A stretch of 64,000 bases of DNA, taken from contig NW_008707797.1 of assembly GCF_000327385.1 (NCBI RefSeq), positions 1,784,739 to 1,848,738 of the forward strand, written 5' to 3'. This DNA is from Lottia gigantea (Eukaryota > Mollusca > Gastropoda > Lottiidae). Position 1 is the stretch's first letter. Each line of letters starts with the position of its first letter. The position numbers were made by a program, and so were the translations under genes. The notes under the pieces were generated by a model. That model had not been told where the DNA came from, ran no database searches, and was given only the letters and a program-made list of their open reading frames with translations. Positions 37,631 to 50,925 of this stretch are shown here, piece by piece.

Positions 37631-38869
37631 AATTTTTAATAATTAGAATTGGTGTAGTTTTATTTATAGCCATTCTTTATATTTATTGCAAAGCGCATGT
37701 TCAAGAGGAGAACATGGATTTTAATCAAAAGACTCTTGGTGCTGGTAAATTCAGCCAAATAAACCTTCCTGCTGATAAATGAAAAGTTTGGCACACTATT
37801 GTGTGCCTTACTTTCTTATACTCAAACACAAGGAATGGTTATTTGGAATGTTCTGAATGTGATGTTGCCAGCCTGTAGCACACGGGTCCTCGGTTTGTTG
37901 TTCCATCCTAAGGACTAGACACTTTTTCCATGTCAGCCCCTCTTACCTGCATCACTGACAGTTGAATTCCCGTTGAAATATCCAACGACCACAGGTATTA
38001 CCTAAACATATGTCAGGGATAAAACCCTGAGCAAGCACCCCGCTCACTGAGTCTCCGCGCAACTTCCGAAAGTTTTTTTTTGTGTCCTTCCTCTGACAAA
38101 GTTAAATTGAAACATATTGATAAATATATATTGTAATAATATTCAACGCTTTGTTTAAGTCATATTTCATCAAATAATTCATGATATTTATTGTATGTTT
38201 TCAATTTCTTTCGGTCTTTTAATGTTTAATAATTAATTCCTAACATTTAAGTAGTCACTTTTTAATAAACTTTATTTAATTAAAGTGGCATTCTGCTTGC
38301 CTCTTTTGCAACGATACACCAAAATCTAGATAAATGTGTCTTTAACGTATTTGAAAGCTTTACCAAAAAATGCCAGCCGTTAATTTTTTAACGCCAAAAC
38401 AAGTTTACGTAAGTTTAATGTTCGTTATGCTTTTTGGAAGCTGTTAGAAAACTACTGTACGGATTTAAGAAAAATAAACGCCTAATTGTAGAGAAATGTG
38501 TCTCCTATGTATTCGAAAGGTTTCAACCAATAATATGAGCCATTACAAAGCCAAACACCAAAGCTAGTGGTGCCCCTTTGATATAAACATAGCCTCATTA
38601 AATATACAATATACTTTACTGATTAATGCTTATTTTACACAATATTGTCCAGGGTTGTGTGCTTATTACAATATTATAATTTTAAGTTTTTATACATTTA
38701 GAAATATAAAGTTTTAATATTCACGAATTATAAAGTGTATCGTATGAAACGAAGTATATGATTTGGAATTAATATCACAATAATTTATTTAATATTAAAT
38801 AATTTCTAATATATTGTAATAATATACCAGTCTATTGTTATGATAATGTTAATAATTGCGGATTCACTT
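37631..38869. other. TRMO downstream spacer with old repeats
   Basis: No gene is recognised. A family D repeat copy lies at about 37915-38080 (GACACTTTTTCCATGTCA, CCTGCATCACTGACAG), with a G+C-rich flank. Two copies of a second dispersed motif, AAATGTGTCT followed by a GTATTYGAAAG block, lie at about 38328-38360 and 38493-38525. The first continues with CGTTAATTTTTTAACGCCAA and has a relative at 41005-41095. The final 300 bp are AT-rich without visible structure. Confidence 0.55.
38300..38580 (+). repeat. Dispersed repeat family E, two partial copies
   Basis: Copy 1: AAATGTGTCTTTAACGTATT, then CGTTAATTTTTTAACGCCAA and AAGTTTACGTAAG. Copy 2: AAATGTGTCTCCTATGTATT. A third copy at 41005-41095 has AAATGTGTCTCTATAACCGT, CGTTAATTTTCAGAACGCCA and TTTTTACGTAAAC. 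The conserved order marks a dispersed element; class unknown. Confidence 0.55.
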
Positions 38870-41800
38870 TTAATCAACTTTTTTAAAGACAGAAAATGAT
38901 AGTCTATTTTCTTTAGTGCTAACAGTAACTTTATTAGAAAAACGTTTCCGATTTGATGTTTCCTGACAACCATCCAATTGACCTTGCTCTTCCTCCGTTA
39001 GTTTATAACGTCGCTTGGTCACAAAGTGCAAATAGTAATTAAAATTACTCTTATAAAAAACTTTAATGGTAAGGAAGCAAGTCTCATATTTTGTTTCTCT
39101 TGTACAATCTTTCGAATTCATATCCACTGGTCCAGCCTTCATAATACCGCCTTGGTGAAAATAAATGTATTAACGAGTGAATAAATAGATAAAAGTGAAT
39201 GAATACTTCCAACCAATTGTTTGTTGGAACAACTATCATTCGGCAATCCTCGGATGTTTCCGTAAAACTGAATTGTTACAGAGCGCTAGGGGAGCCTTTA
39301 CGATAGGCCGTTTGACATCTAATAACTCACTTTATGATATTTTGAAAAAGAGTTTGAATCCATCGATGGTTAAAAGGTGGATATCTTTGTCACCATAACG
39401 TCACTTTAACGTTATCCCGTTACAAAAGACGTCGTTAACCCTATCGGATTCCCAGCTCACAAATTATTCACTCCACCCCGTCGCTCTAAGGTTCTGTGGG
39501 CTTTAGAATTCGGGGTGTGTGAAAAAGACAGAGTAAGGATAATCTGAACAGTATTAGTAAACTTACAAAGGATGTTAGAAACCTAATCTAGTCGCTATAC
39601 GTTAGAAAAATAAAGTCGTTCACTGTCTAATTTGTATTTCTTCACCACACGTGTGTGAAACTCGATATGTTGGTGTTTGTTATGTGTGTTTTCGGTCTCA
39701 TTTTAAAGTCTTTATTGTCAAAAATCTTGTTACTTTCGTACCCCAGGTGATTTGTACAAAACTTGAAGTAAAAAGATCAGACTGGTTGATTGATGTGATT
39801 TGCTTGGTGACAAATTACCTTAAAGGGATTGAAGCGGAGTTTTCTAGGGGATAATAATAGCATATATTTGCATCATTCCGACTTCTCGTCCCACGATTCA
39901 ATTAATGAATTATGACATCACTATCCCAAATACCATTTCGCCTAAATTACAAATAACTCGACGTCGGACTGGAAATCGAAATACTCCAAATATCGCGTCC
40001 ACTGAGAACAATAAACCGAGGCATTATGTGTTACAGACTTCACTTAAATTTCTCTCATTGTACACCGTATGGCGTTTTTCGTCTACATTATAACCTAGTT
40101 CCTAATCAGATACACCGTCTTCATTAGCAAGGTGCAGAAAAGAAGGACGTAAAACTTTATTCATTTTTTAATCAGGTACAGAAAGTTGATTGCTAATTGC
40201 GATCCTTTTAAGTGCAACTGTGTGCAGTATTACATCTTTACCCAAGCATGTATTTTGAGATTACATTATACATGTATAATGATATGGGCGTTTACCAGCG
40301 CTGCATGCACATTATCTACATGTACGCGCATTCATAAGTATATTGCTTAGGGCACCTTTGTTGCCTGTGTTTATTAGCTGGTTGAAAAATCAAAGGTGTT
40401 ATAATTAGATGTATTTAAGATAAACAACTCGATGCACGTGCAGTTTTACGATTGCTGGTACATGCACGCGCCGAATTATAACTGACTGCAAACCATATTT
40501 TTTATTGTTAGTCAATTAGGCGATTTGGTTGATCTGATTTTTCTGATAAAATGTTTATTCATGTAGTGATTGCTCTGGATTAAACCTTATAAGGTAACAG
40601 TTTTAAACCAATTCGATGCACGTGTAAATTGAGATAAGGTTTACAGCATGTTGTCATTCTGGTACAAGTAAGGTAATTATTTCAACTGACTTGTTTATGA
40701 ATTTGATTTTCGTATATTTTATCAACATCAAATATAAGAGTAGGTGGGTAGTTTTGATTTAGTTCAGTTATATCTTCCTACGATAAACTGCTAATAATAC
40801 TTCCTTTCACTAAACTAACTAAACGAGGCACATAACTAGACATATATATTTAATTCATATTAACAAATGTACTTTTGGGGGAAACAAACCCTTCTTTCCC
40901 CAAAATTGTAATAAATCAACTTTCAACTTTTCGACGGTAGTACTCATGTCTCATGGGCAAACTGTTTATTTTAGTAGGTCGGAAACTATAGACCAAATTC
41001 TAAAAATGTGTCTCTATAACCGTATCTGTAAGATTGATCTTACACAAAATCCTGTCGTTAATTTTCAGAACGCCAAAACTATCTTTTTACGTAAACTTTT
41101 TATAAATTCATAATGTTACTTTCGACTTTGGATTTGATCTCAGTCAAGTTTTCCTCTAATAAATGCCTATTTCACATCAAAGTAAACGCCAACCCTTTGT
41201 AAAATCTGTGTTTAAAATTATAAATTAATTAAAAATCGTTAATAAACCTCAATCAAATGTGGTATAATAAAGTCAGATCTGTTGAAGATTGTAATGTTTT
41301 AACATTGTCATTTGTGTCATCTATCATTATACACGTGCATGTGTTTTATTACTATAAATAGACTAGATCGTAATCAAAAATGTAATCGCTGCGTATGTAT
41401 TTCATTTGAAACACCAATGTGTTGAACTGGTCGCTTTGTAATTATTTCAAATAGCACGAAATTATCTGATATAATATTTCATGCCACTTTCTGAATTTCC
41501 AAAACACTATACAACGGAGGAGTTATTTAAGCATTTGCGAAAGAGTGGGAGGACATTGGTTGTAAATACAGTCGTTTTCTTTATTTATTTTTGTAATTAT
41601 TTCATTATATCATTATTTCTTCCATTATTTCATTATTTATTTCATTATTCATTATTTATTTCATTATTTATTGTTTATTTCATTATTTATTTCATTATTT
41701 ATTTCATTATTTCATTATCTATTTCATTATTCATTATTTATTTCATTATCTATTTCATTATTCATTATTTATTTCATTCATTTATTATTTATTATTTATT

Positions 41801-44800
41801 ATTTATTATTTATTTCATCATTTCATTATTTCATTATTTCTTTATTTATTCTAAAAAAAACAATATGCACGTGTTCCGGAATTAAAATTGATGATTGGTT
41901 CACCTGGTTTGGAAATGGAGGAAGGCGTAGCGATTCCAGCCTTTTTATTTACTGTTTATCTTGACAAACCCCAATTGAATGTTGAGGATCGAGGACAAAT
42001 ATTAAGATATTTGTGCTAAGTTGTTACCTATCTTTAACATGGTTTACAGAAACCTAGACACAAAGAAATTAAACTCAAGTCAAAATGAAAGGTTTTATAT
42101 CATTCTATATAGAAAACTGCCATTGTGTTCGATAATTTCTTATGTGCTTTTAGTTCTGAAAGTTGTCATTTTATGTTCATTTTACTGGCTACACGTGTGT
42201 TTATTAAATAGAACATCAACACTCCAATTTAATGATAAAAAATAGAGTCAGAGCGACATAAAGGGGTAAAAAATAGAAATTCATTATTTTCTTTTCTAAT
42301 CAATGGAACATCAATCAGCTTTTGTGATTTATGATATTTAAATATGTATTTAACTCTGAATACAATATTAAAACACCTTTACCACGTGTACATCATAAAC
42401 TTTTAAATTAAAACAAATCTTTGTTCAAGTACCTAAATAAAACATTAATGAAATTAATAAGATGAAATCGAAGTTATATAAAATATAAACTTGAAAGGAA
42501 GTAGTATTTCTGAATGAAAATAAAAACCAAAAGGTTCGATATTTGTTTCATTGTGGGTTTTTAATAAAATAATTCTTTATCCCAGTCGAAAAGGAATTTG
42601 TAATTATGTGATTGTGATTCATATATGAAAACCGATAAAATCGCTGAAAGCAATGTCAAAGACATCGAATTTTGTAATTTATATGAATGTGATGTAAGAC
42701 AAAATATTACATGTATCAGAGAAGTTAGCGACTACTTCCGATATCTAGATGAAGCTAGTATGAAATAGTCAAACCGTCTGTAACAAGAGGTATTTTGTAA
42801 ATTATACAGCCTAACTGTAATTAGCACCATTGTATCTGAAAATTTAGAAGGTTATTAGTATTGTAGTATTTTCTCACTTCTCTTTATTTCCCAGCGAATT
42901 TGATTACTTTATACGACACTTCCATTTCAAAATACAATGTCGAAACTTTGAGTAGGCCTACTGCGACACTCTGTCTAATCCAACATTGTTTTGCAGTCCA
43001 AGTGTACGTCGGATTACGAAGAGCATTTGGAAACCATCCGTCGTTTCTAAAACCAGTTGCTCCGGTTCAAAAAAATGTTTCCAAAGGAACATCATTGTAT
43101 ATAACAGAAGTGGCGAGAAGCTAATCCTATGTTGTTCTTTATGGAGACCATTTTCTCCCCATACAATTTACAAAAACAATCATGAAGAAAAAGATAATAA
43201 GCATGAAAATCAATACAGCAGTGATTCAAACTAATAACTCACGTCTGTTTGGACTATCAGCCACATTTTGCCGCGTTTTATTTGCTTCAGAAGGCGGGAA
43301 ATATCCACATGGCTGTCTGAAACAAGGGAGATAATGAGAATGATGTCAATAGAAGAATGATTAAAAGTGGTCTGGATCTTGTCACAAGTTGTTAAGTTGC
43401 TGGCCATAACGCGATAATTAAATCACTTTCTCCAACTCTTCTTCACTTTATTTCATTAACACCATCATAGTCTAATCGGCCGCCATTTTTCCCGCCTTTT
43501 ATTAAAGACGTCTGCCAACTATTAGGAATCAGACGTCGTGCTAATCTCGTTACAATATTTGACTTCAAAACAATAATAATTACACATTACACTAGTATCA
43601 ATATAATCAAAACGTGATTTATTCACGTGGACATAGTCCAGGAACAAAATGGCTGACAATTCCTGTCAGTTTTATTTAAGATTTGAGATATTAAGAAATT
43701 TCCGGGTTAATAAACAACTCTCCATTTATGATATTTCTTAAACATGATGATCAATTAGTGGACAGATATTTATCTATAGATGATTCTTTTTAGTGCTGTT
43801 GTCACTGACTGGCCTTTCTCCAGCAATCTGGTGAGGGATTGGGGATTATCCTTCCCAAAATTTCGGGTTTTCTTCCGCAATATTTGAAACTATCAAGTCG
43901 TTGCAAACTGTTGTGGGTTTGTTGCCTCAATTTTTTCAAAATGCCAAAATGCCAAAATGCCAAGTTATCGCGATTCCATTAAACCAACTGTTACTTTAAA
44001 GCTCTATATCAAACTCCATTACTAATCTGTATTTAATTAAACAAGTTTTAAAATAATGATTCCAATATCATCATCGTCATCATCATCTTCATCACGCTAT
44101 CGCCTTCCATCTACTTCCTTCAGTTTACTATCAATATCCATTAATAATTCAACTCTTTCACACAGATTCCATAAAAACAGAAAACTTCCAGGAACTCTAC
44201 AGGGAATTGCGAAAATAAATAATGGTTCTTTTTATACATAAAATATTTGATTATAAAAATGTTTTATCAGTTTCTTTTGTTGCAGCCATTGAAAAGGCGC
44301 ATACCTCCGAGGTAAATAGAAGTGAATATAGTGCGTTTTGGTTTTCTTAATTTGGGTGTTGTCTTTCCAGGATTGCTAATGCATGGTGTCCAGTGTAACA
44401 TAGTATTCCAGTTCGTTGTAATCCGAGTGCAATATACGGTTCTTCAATCGTCTAATCTTTCGATACCGAACGATATGATTGGCCGAACAAAGCTGAAATA
44501 AACTTTGTCAGGAACGTTGTCAGATTCTGATAAACCTAGAACCTAAAAATCCTTTTCAAAAGTACCCAAGCCTCTTTAAAAGTAGATTATAAAAGAAAGC
44601 GAGCGTGATTGACAGTATTAAAAGATTAATTTAACCGGCATGCAATTCTTTTACATAATTTACATAACAATAATATTTCGTTTCCTGTTTTATTGCTGTT
44701 TGTAGGTTAGAAGGATTAGGGTATCCGGGTTAATGACACTGACACACGCTAATCGACCAATTCGCTGACACGATATCATAGATATATGAGGTAATTGCGC

Positions 44801-46483
44801 AGATAAAATCTTTTATAGATCTACTGGGGTCGACTGAAAAAAACAATTACTTTTGTAGAGAAAGATTCCAGATCTTTAGACCAGAAATCAAAATTTGACG
44901 GGAATCGCCGAATGCTATTGACTGTCATTATCCACAGATCGACAGTGTTATTTGTCAAATCTATTCTCATGATAGTTCTTCATCTCTTGAGTACACGTCC
45001 AAAGACTATCGAACACCAGAATGATAAAGCTCGACTGGGATTGTCACTCCTTTCAGCAAAAATCCACACGGCCAAGTTCTTTTTACTTAGTAGGCTGCGT
45101 TTATTGACAGAGAAGAATCCCGAAGAATAAAGATGGGCTGATTTAGGTTAATACCTGATGATCGAAAATAAAGAATAAGACACGGTGTTCTCAGCTGTGG
45201 GTAATAGGCGTATTTTTACAACTGCTTCAATTTTCAAGAATCGTGTCTTTAACAACATATCAGCACCCTCTCAAATAGAAAGCAACAATTGTATATTTCA
45301 CGTGCTGGATTGAGACATTTCCAGCCGTTTCCAGTAAAATCTCGACGTCGTTATACTACTAAAGGAAAACTACAAGAAAAAACGAAGATATGTTATTTCA
45401 GATTGAACATTCTAAAAAACGAATGAAGATATCAATTTAATCTGTACGGCATCCTGTGGATGAACACACTTACCGCCAGATTTGTCCTCAATTGAGATAA
45501 CGTTACGATTGTGAGTCTATTTTTATACAGAGATATAAATTGGAACCATGCTGTTTACGCATGCTCGAATAATTCCCCATTCCGCCGTGGGTTTTTCACA
45601 CGTAAATGAAATAAAACAAAATAATGATTAGTTAATCACTCCATCAGCAACCTGACAACTTTTAAACTAATTACATGACGCGAAATTCACGTGTGGATCA
45701 AAACCAGACAGCCTGAAAACACGTGGCACTGCATGCATGCCGCCATTTTGGTATTCGTTAAATTTGCGAATTGTTATTAATTTAATTTGTTGAACATGAA
45801 ACGAACAATAAGTGCCGTGTATATTATGTTAGTTAAACTGGTGTAAAATGACAACAGCCTATTCTATTCGAGAGTTTGTTGATGCTCGTGTGTTCAACAG
45901 ATTTTATTTCAGTCCCTCTAGCATTATGTGTCAACTAATTATACGCTAGCTCTGTATTAACCGGCACAAAGTAGCTGGCCATTTAACAAACATTGTCATT
46001 TTCGTTTCATGAATTTTGTTATCACTATTTCTACTTTTCGTGTATCTTAACTTAAAACATGCATGTTCTTTATAAAAAAGTGATCGACTCCCAGGTTACG
46101 CCTTTTTTATTCCAAAATTCATTTACAATTTCATAGTTGTAATTTTATTTCTATTTTACGAGAAAGGAAAAGAAATTTCATGAACTGCCCCTAAAGACCG
46201 TTACGTCATAACGTACTTTGAATATGAAAAAAGACCTAGTCTTAAAGAACACAATCCATTTTTCCATTGGTGTGCCGTAGGCTTGAGAATGTGGCATAAA
46301 ATGGAGTAGGCTAGGTAAAATTTGGTTCGATTTCTCGAAGTGATACTCTTCGAAATTTTGGTTTTTAGGTCAAATTACCATTAGATCAGTAGAGACAATG
46401 ATAAACTGATTGAATGGATTCACAATATTCGGTTCAATGAATTTGAAAAGCTCTTCCGGGTGTTCTTGTTCTCTGTCCGCCAT
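38870..46483 (-). CDS. Candidate four-exon gene of unknown family (weak model)
   Basis: Proposed exons, high to low: 46483-46379, 44375-44305, 43316-43243, 39150-38870. All are bounded by GT/AG. Lengths 105, 71, 74 and 281 bp join in consistent phase to 531 bp, 176 codons plus stop. It begins MADREQEHPEELFKFIEPN in a good start context; inner exons give QPCGYFPPSEANKTRQ, and the last exon contains YLHFVTKRRYKLTEEEQGQ and ends FSVFKKVD. The product is soluble and charged, with no signal peptide or membrane segment and no domain I recognise. The first exon is also open upstream to an acceptor at 46535, so the true start could be further 5'. Exon composition is less AT-biased than chance frames here. 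Against it: the introns are long, acceptors of exons 2 and 4 are poor, and comparable open segments occur on the plus strand. Confidence 0.28.
39151..43242. other. AT-rich repeat-bearing non-coding stretch
   Basis: Holds a family A SINE tail (GGTGCAGAAAAGAAGGACGT, about 40130-40150), a family E copy (41005-41095) and a TTTCATTATTTA low-complexity tract (41578-41852). Nothing else is recognisable. A plus-strand open segment 42997-43234 follows a fair acceptor (TTGTTTTGCAG) and starts SPSVRRITKSIWKPSVV; I do not recognise it. If the weak minus-strand model is right this stretch is its last intron. Confidence 0.5.
41578..41852 (+). repeat. (TTTCATTATTTA)n low-complexity tract
   Basis: About 275 bp of irregular TTTCATTATT and TATTTATTTCATT units. 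It generates spurious open frames rich in Phe, Ile, Tyr and Leu on the plus strand. Likely slippage product. Confidence 0.9.
43317..46378. other. Non-coding stretch with short motif runs
   Basis: Contains an E2F-type TTTCCCGCC at about 43488-43496 next to CGGCCGCCATTTT, a triplicated CAAAATGC run at about 43938-43965, an ATC-rich microsatellite at 44065-44095 and a CGCCATTTTGG motif at about 45741. No gene is recognised beyond the weak minus-strand exon at 44305-44375. The open frame 44912-45130 (+) is unrecognised and hydrophobic; I do not call it. Confidence 0.45.
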
Positions 46484-46535
46484 GACAGTTGGTGATTTAT
46501 GCGACCATTCTGTCACCAGGTTCCGTACAAATTGT

Positions 46536-49075
46536 CTGCAAATAGTAATTGAAAACGAATTCGGTCACCTGTCTAATCCCTGAGTAGTGTTTAGAGATGT
46601 AAGCACCCTCCAGGGACTCGACAGACCAGACTTACTCACACAAATTGATTACAATCACAAATAAAATGTATTTTACGGGAATTCCAGTCCCTTCGTACAG
46701 ACAAGTCGTCACAATAGATGTGTACATTGTCTTATTGGTTGATGTAAAATAGCTTCAGAATGATTTCCACAAAAGGCGGATTTAATAATTTGCAGAAAAT
46801 GTATAGAAATTAAAACCCTACGCTCAGTTTGAATTGTATTGTTCCTGCAAGAGATAAATATTTCTAAAAGCAGATATCATCCTTAGGAATCGCTAATTTC
46901 GTCTTTGCAATTCAGATTTTGAAAATATTGATAGCCCTGCTAACCCATCCTTTTGTTAAAATACAGATTTTGACATTTCGTTTCTGAGTAGTTTGTGAAT
47001 TAAGAACATCCTAGAGTCGATACGATACGAATTTATGTATTTGTTAATTTTTAAAAACGCCATTTGGCCAGAATCTTTCTCCCGAATCTTGTTAAGGTTT
47101 GAGAAATACATACAAAAGCTTCTCCTTTTTTTCCTTAAAAATATCAAAACTTCAGATCACATAATTGCCCACCAATAACCACAAATGGTCAATATTTGGC
47201 CATTTTAATGTCCATAGTAAATACAGTTAGATTATTCGGCACTAAAATTACAACTTCCGGGATGGGCTTCCGGTTAACCCGAATGGTTTCCGGTCATATA
47301 TTGATGGATCCATTCCTTGACTTTATGGCATGTATCAAGGTAGTGAGAGACAAATGACTCATTATTTGATGACCGTCAGAAATGGCCAAATAAACTGTCA
47401 GCGTTCAATAGATTACAATACAGTTCTTATACCTCAATGATCCCATGCAATGACAAGCACCTGTTTGAATTCAGAAGATATCTCGATATATCTGGGACTA
47501 CAAGAGACTTAGAATATAATCATTATTTGTGCACTCCAAGGGATTGTAAAGAAATGTTTTTTATGTGTATAGTTAACACTAACATCGATTTGCACTATTC
47601 CTATTTCCACTGCAGCAGCCATATGCAAGAACCATAGACGTCTGATTGGAATGGTGTGTATAGATGCTATCAGTGATTAGAAAACCTCTTTTAAAATACC
47701 ATTAATGTCTTTATATATCAGACTTTACCAAGTGTGGATTTATTCTGTGGAACACTACACCGAGTTGCTCTTAAGTACGAATAAAATTTCAACTGTCATT
47801 ATGAGCTTTTGGAAACTATCTCTGAACTTTCGGTTTTCGAATTATTGCCTCAATATTACCAAGATGACTACACTTTTCAACTATTTATTGATACTAGCAT
47901 CACAATCTTTTGCTAAGTTTGACGTATAACGTTTTAAAATTCGGCAGGTTGTTGCTTTTGTTCTAATTGACAGAGAAGGCGGAACAGCTAAATAGGCGAC
48001 TGGTATCTGAAAATACTAATTCAATTAAATGAATTTGAAATTTTACAACCGACATGAAACATAATGCTACTATATCAGCCAACAGACGTCAAAAACACGT
48101 GACCATGTCAAACAAAAATGTAAATTATAGTGCGGTAATTAGTATTCGTGCGCCATGCCAAACGAACTCTATTTTACGATGTAAATATTCAAATGAAATG
48201 TTGAAATTGAATTAGAATCAGAATGTAAATACAAAGAATATTAGGCTTGATTGGAGTCTATAGAGTTAATCAATCCAGGCGTTTGTTCTGACTGCCCTCT
48301 TCTCCTGGTCGCCATTATCTTACATACATTCGTTACCTCGTAAATTTGAGACGTTGTCGTTAAAAACGACCTTCACTTCCGTTTGTTTGTCTTTCAATAT
48401 GGCGACGTTATAGTCCCGCAATGAATAAAATGGCGTATGATTATTCGTGGGCTTTATTTTATTTTAATTTGTATTGATCCAGAGTGTTAGTTTGTGTCAC
48501 AAGTAAATTGTTTTCTATTTTATCAGTCAATCGGAAGAATTGTGAAAAGTTAGAAGAATAAGAAGACAAATCTTGCACGTTTCTTCAAATGTCTATTCAG
48601 CAGAATCACGCATGCGTAAATACAGTTTCTGGTGGCTGACGACAGTTCTAAGAAAATTAAACAAAATATCAACATTTCGAGTCCATTTGAATCTTCATAC
48701 AGACAATATTGTTTCAATGTGTCAATAGAAAAGCGAAGACAAAAGCCGATATGTCTCCCAATAAAATCACAATGCTCAGATTGGTTTAAAGACAAGACAG
48801 GAACTTCTCAATGGATCTAGTCTATATCAAGCGTTGGTTTGGTATCTTAAAAGGGAGGGGATAGATCGAGACCAGTGACGAAGTACAATTTCAACGACTG
48901 AAAGCAATGGGGACCAGTAGCAGTGTAAAGTAGCTGGTCAAAAATGAGGCCAAAGGCAGAGCTACTTAAAGCACCACCGTCACGTTAATGCTTATTTTCC
49001 TTTTTCACCATTGTCTTGTATATAAATATTGTGTATATATAATTGTATGTGCAACATGATTTTGTATAAGCTTAA
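46536..49075. other. Non-coding stretch, possible regulatory DNA
   Basis: No recognisable gene. CTGTCTAATCCCTGAG (about 46569-46584) and CAGGGACTCGACAG (about 46613-46626) form an imperfect inverted pair. At 47240-47320 three TTCCGG motifs lie within 60 bp. A GC-richer patch at 48300-48430 has CGCCATTATC, CTTCCGTTTG and ATATGGCGACG, as in some TATA-less promoters. A plus-strand open segment 48632-48820 (ADDSSKKIKQNINISS near its start) is unrecognised. Confidence 0.4.
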
Positions 49076-49605
49076 TTATTGCATGTGTGTAGTTTATAAT
49101 TCTTATATTTGTATATTCTATAATTTTTGAATGTGTGTAGTTTATAATCCTTGTATATTTGTATATTTTATAATTTTTGAATGTGTGTAGTTTATAATCC
49201 TTGTATATTTGTATATTTTATAATTTTTGTATGTGTGTAGTTTGTAACCCTTGTATATTTGTATATTTTATAATTTTTGTATGTGTGTAGTTTATAACCC
49301 TTGTATATTTGTATATTTTATAATTTGTGTATGTGTGTAGTTTATAATTCTTATATTTGTATATTTTATAATTTGTGTATGTTTGTAGTTTATAATTTTT
49401 GTATTTGTATATTTTATAATTTGTGTATGTGTGTAGTTTATAATTCTTATATTTGTATATTTTATAATTTGTGTATGTGTGTAGTTTATAATTCTTATAT
49501 TTGTATATTTTATTATTTGTGTATGTGTGTAGTTTATAATTCTTGTATTTGTATATTTTATAATTTTTGTATGTTTATGTGTAGTTTATAATCATTGTAT
49601 ATTAT
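49076..49605 (+). repeat. AT-rich tandem array, 48-52-bp unit
   Basis: About ten to eleven units containing TGTATGTGTGTAGTTTATAA, TTCTTATATTTGTATATT and TTATAATTT. Early units are about 51-52 bp (CCTTGTATATTTGTATATTT), later ones 48 bp, which creates a 16-residue repeating frame on the plus strand. Two sub-families in blocks show that expansion occurred at least twice. Confidence 0.9.
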
Positions 49606-50830
49606 ACTTGGTATCTTGTTCTGGAGAGGGGCGGAGGAAGGTCGATTCAGTTGCTTATTATGAAATCCGCACTCTACTTGTTAAAATGTTTATAGGCCTA
49701 TATTGTTGGTCTGGGCAGATGAAAGATATAAATCTTCCGAATTGGAATAATTGTTAGAAATCCAAGGCCTCCCTGGAGGGCAGGGTTATTGAAAAATATA
49801 AGTTGTATCGAAACAATCTTATTTCTACTCTTCTTGTCTAACACTTCCCAATCTCTCTCTACAGCCACTCGGGTAAAATTCAAGCGCTAAGGAGTTTCGG
49901 CTTTTTGAAGTTACAATGGAACATTTAAAACATGTCAAAGGTCGCAGCAATTGTAATCAGCGCAAATGCAGGACAATTGCAGATCCAGGCATAAAATAAT
50001 CACAACTTTCAAAAATAAATCAGAAAATCCTACCATTTTAATTTGTGAAATGAAGCAGATATTAGGAGACAATCCAGAGCGAGGTCATGTCATCACGTGA
50101 TAATTAATAGGTCACATCAAAGGGAGTTCATTCTTACGACTGATTTGTTTTAAACATCCTGAGACAATTAGTATAATCATTATCAAATTAGGAGGCTCGT
50201 TGTTTGTAAGAGTTGTCGCACATTACTTCCACTTCGTTAGCTGTTATCATCTATTGTTTACTTCCAACGGACGGTGTGAGATGGTCTTTCAATTGCTGCT
50301 GTACTACATTTAAATTTCAGCAATCCGTTGTACAGAAATAAGAAGTTTTGGTTCTGACTCGCGGACTATTCTTAATCTATTAAACATGATAATAAATCTG
50401 AAAGTGAGGGAGGGGGGAGGTATTACACATAGCGTGTAAACTATTTAAATGTGGCCTTTTTCAAAATTCCAACCCATGTATGTAGATCAGAACGTTTTTA
50501 CCGTTCAAAGAAATCAATTATCCCATACCGACTTGAGTGCGTCTCAGAGATCATCCCACCCTTACCAGATGGTAACACTTAAAATAGTTACATGGAATAT
50601 CCGGTGAATGATTTCAGACAAAACCATGTTATTGTTGATATTTAACAAGTTAACATGTATAGCATGAATAATAAAACTAGGTATTGACAATATTGATACA
50701 TTGTAACAAATAGTTTGATTAACGACATTAAAATTTTAAACTTTCAAATAATGGCGACTGTAGTCTCGATTTATCAGCTACATTCTTTAATGCATTTGGG
50801 ACCTTACAATAACAAAATATTTTCACTATT

Positions 50831-50925
50831 GAAAAAGTGCCCAATACAATAATTGTACAGCTACACTTAGAAATAGAACCTGATGCATGTTACTCAGAGT
50901 TTCATGCTGTGCGATCTGGATCGAT
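50831..50925 (-). repeat. Family C element, single-unit copy
   Basis: On the minus strand it reads GATCGCACAGCATGAAACTC, TGAGTAACATG, CAGGTTCTATTTCTAAG, then GCTGTACAATTATTGTATTG and GGCAC. This is the head of the family plus one diverged 51-bp unit, compared with seven units at 22978-23334. It shows the founding arrangement from which the array grew. Confidence 0.65.

Noticed and set aside
41481-41964. Frames rich in Phe/Ile/Tyr, looking like membrane proteins
   Set aside because: They are produced by the TTTCATTATTTA tract. The first 30 codons (MPLSEFPKHYTTEELFK) look better but lack a supported partner exon.
44286-44311. A 26-bp plus-strand micro-exon (PLKRRIPP) between a good acceptor and donor
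   Set aside because: It overlaps in antisense the minus-strand candidate exon 44305-44375; at most one can be right, and a lone micro-exon has no partner exons on the plus strand.
46569-46640. Further minus-strand open segment that would extend the candidate gene upstream of 46535
   Set aside because: It would need a 33-bp intron, shorter than metazoan spliceosomes normally use, and the region has an inverted repeat that explains its composition.
49301-49591. 96-codon Tyr/Cys/Ile-rich plus-strand frame
   Set aside because: It is the translation of the 48-bp AT-rich tandem unit.
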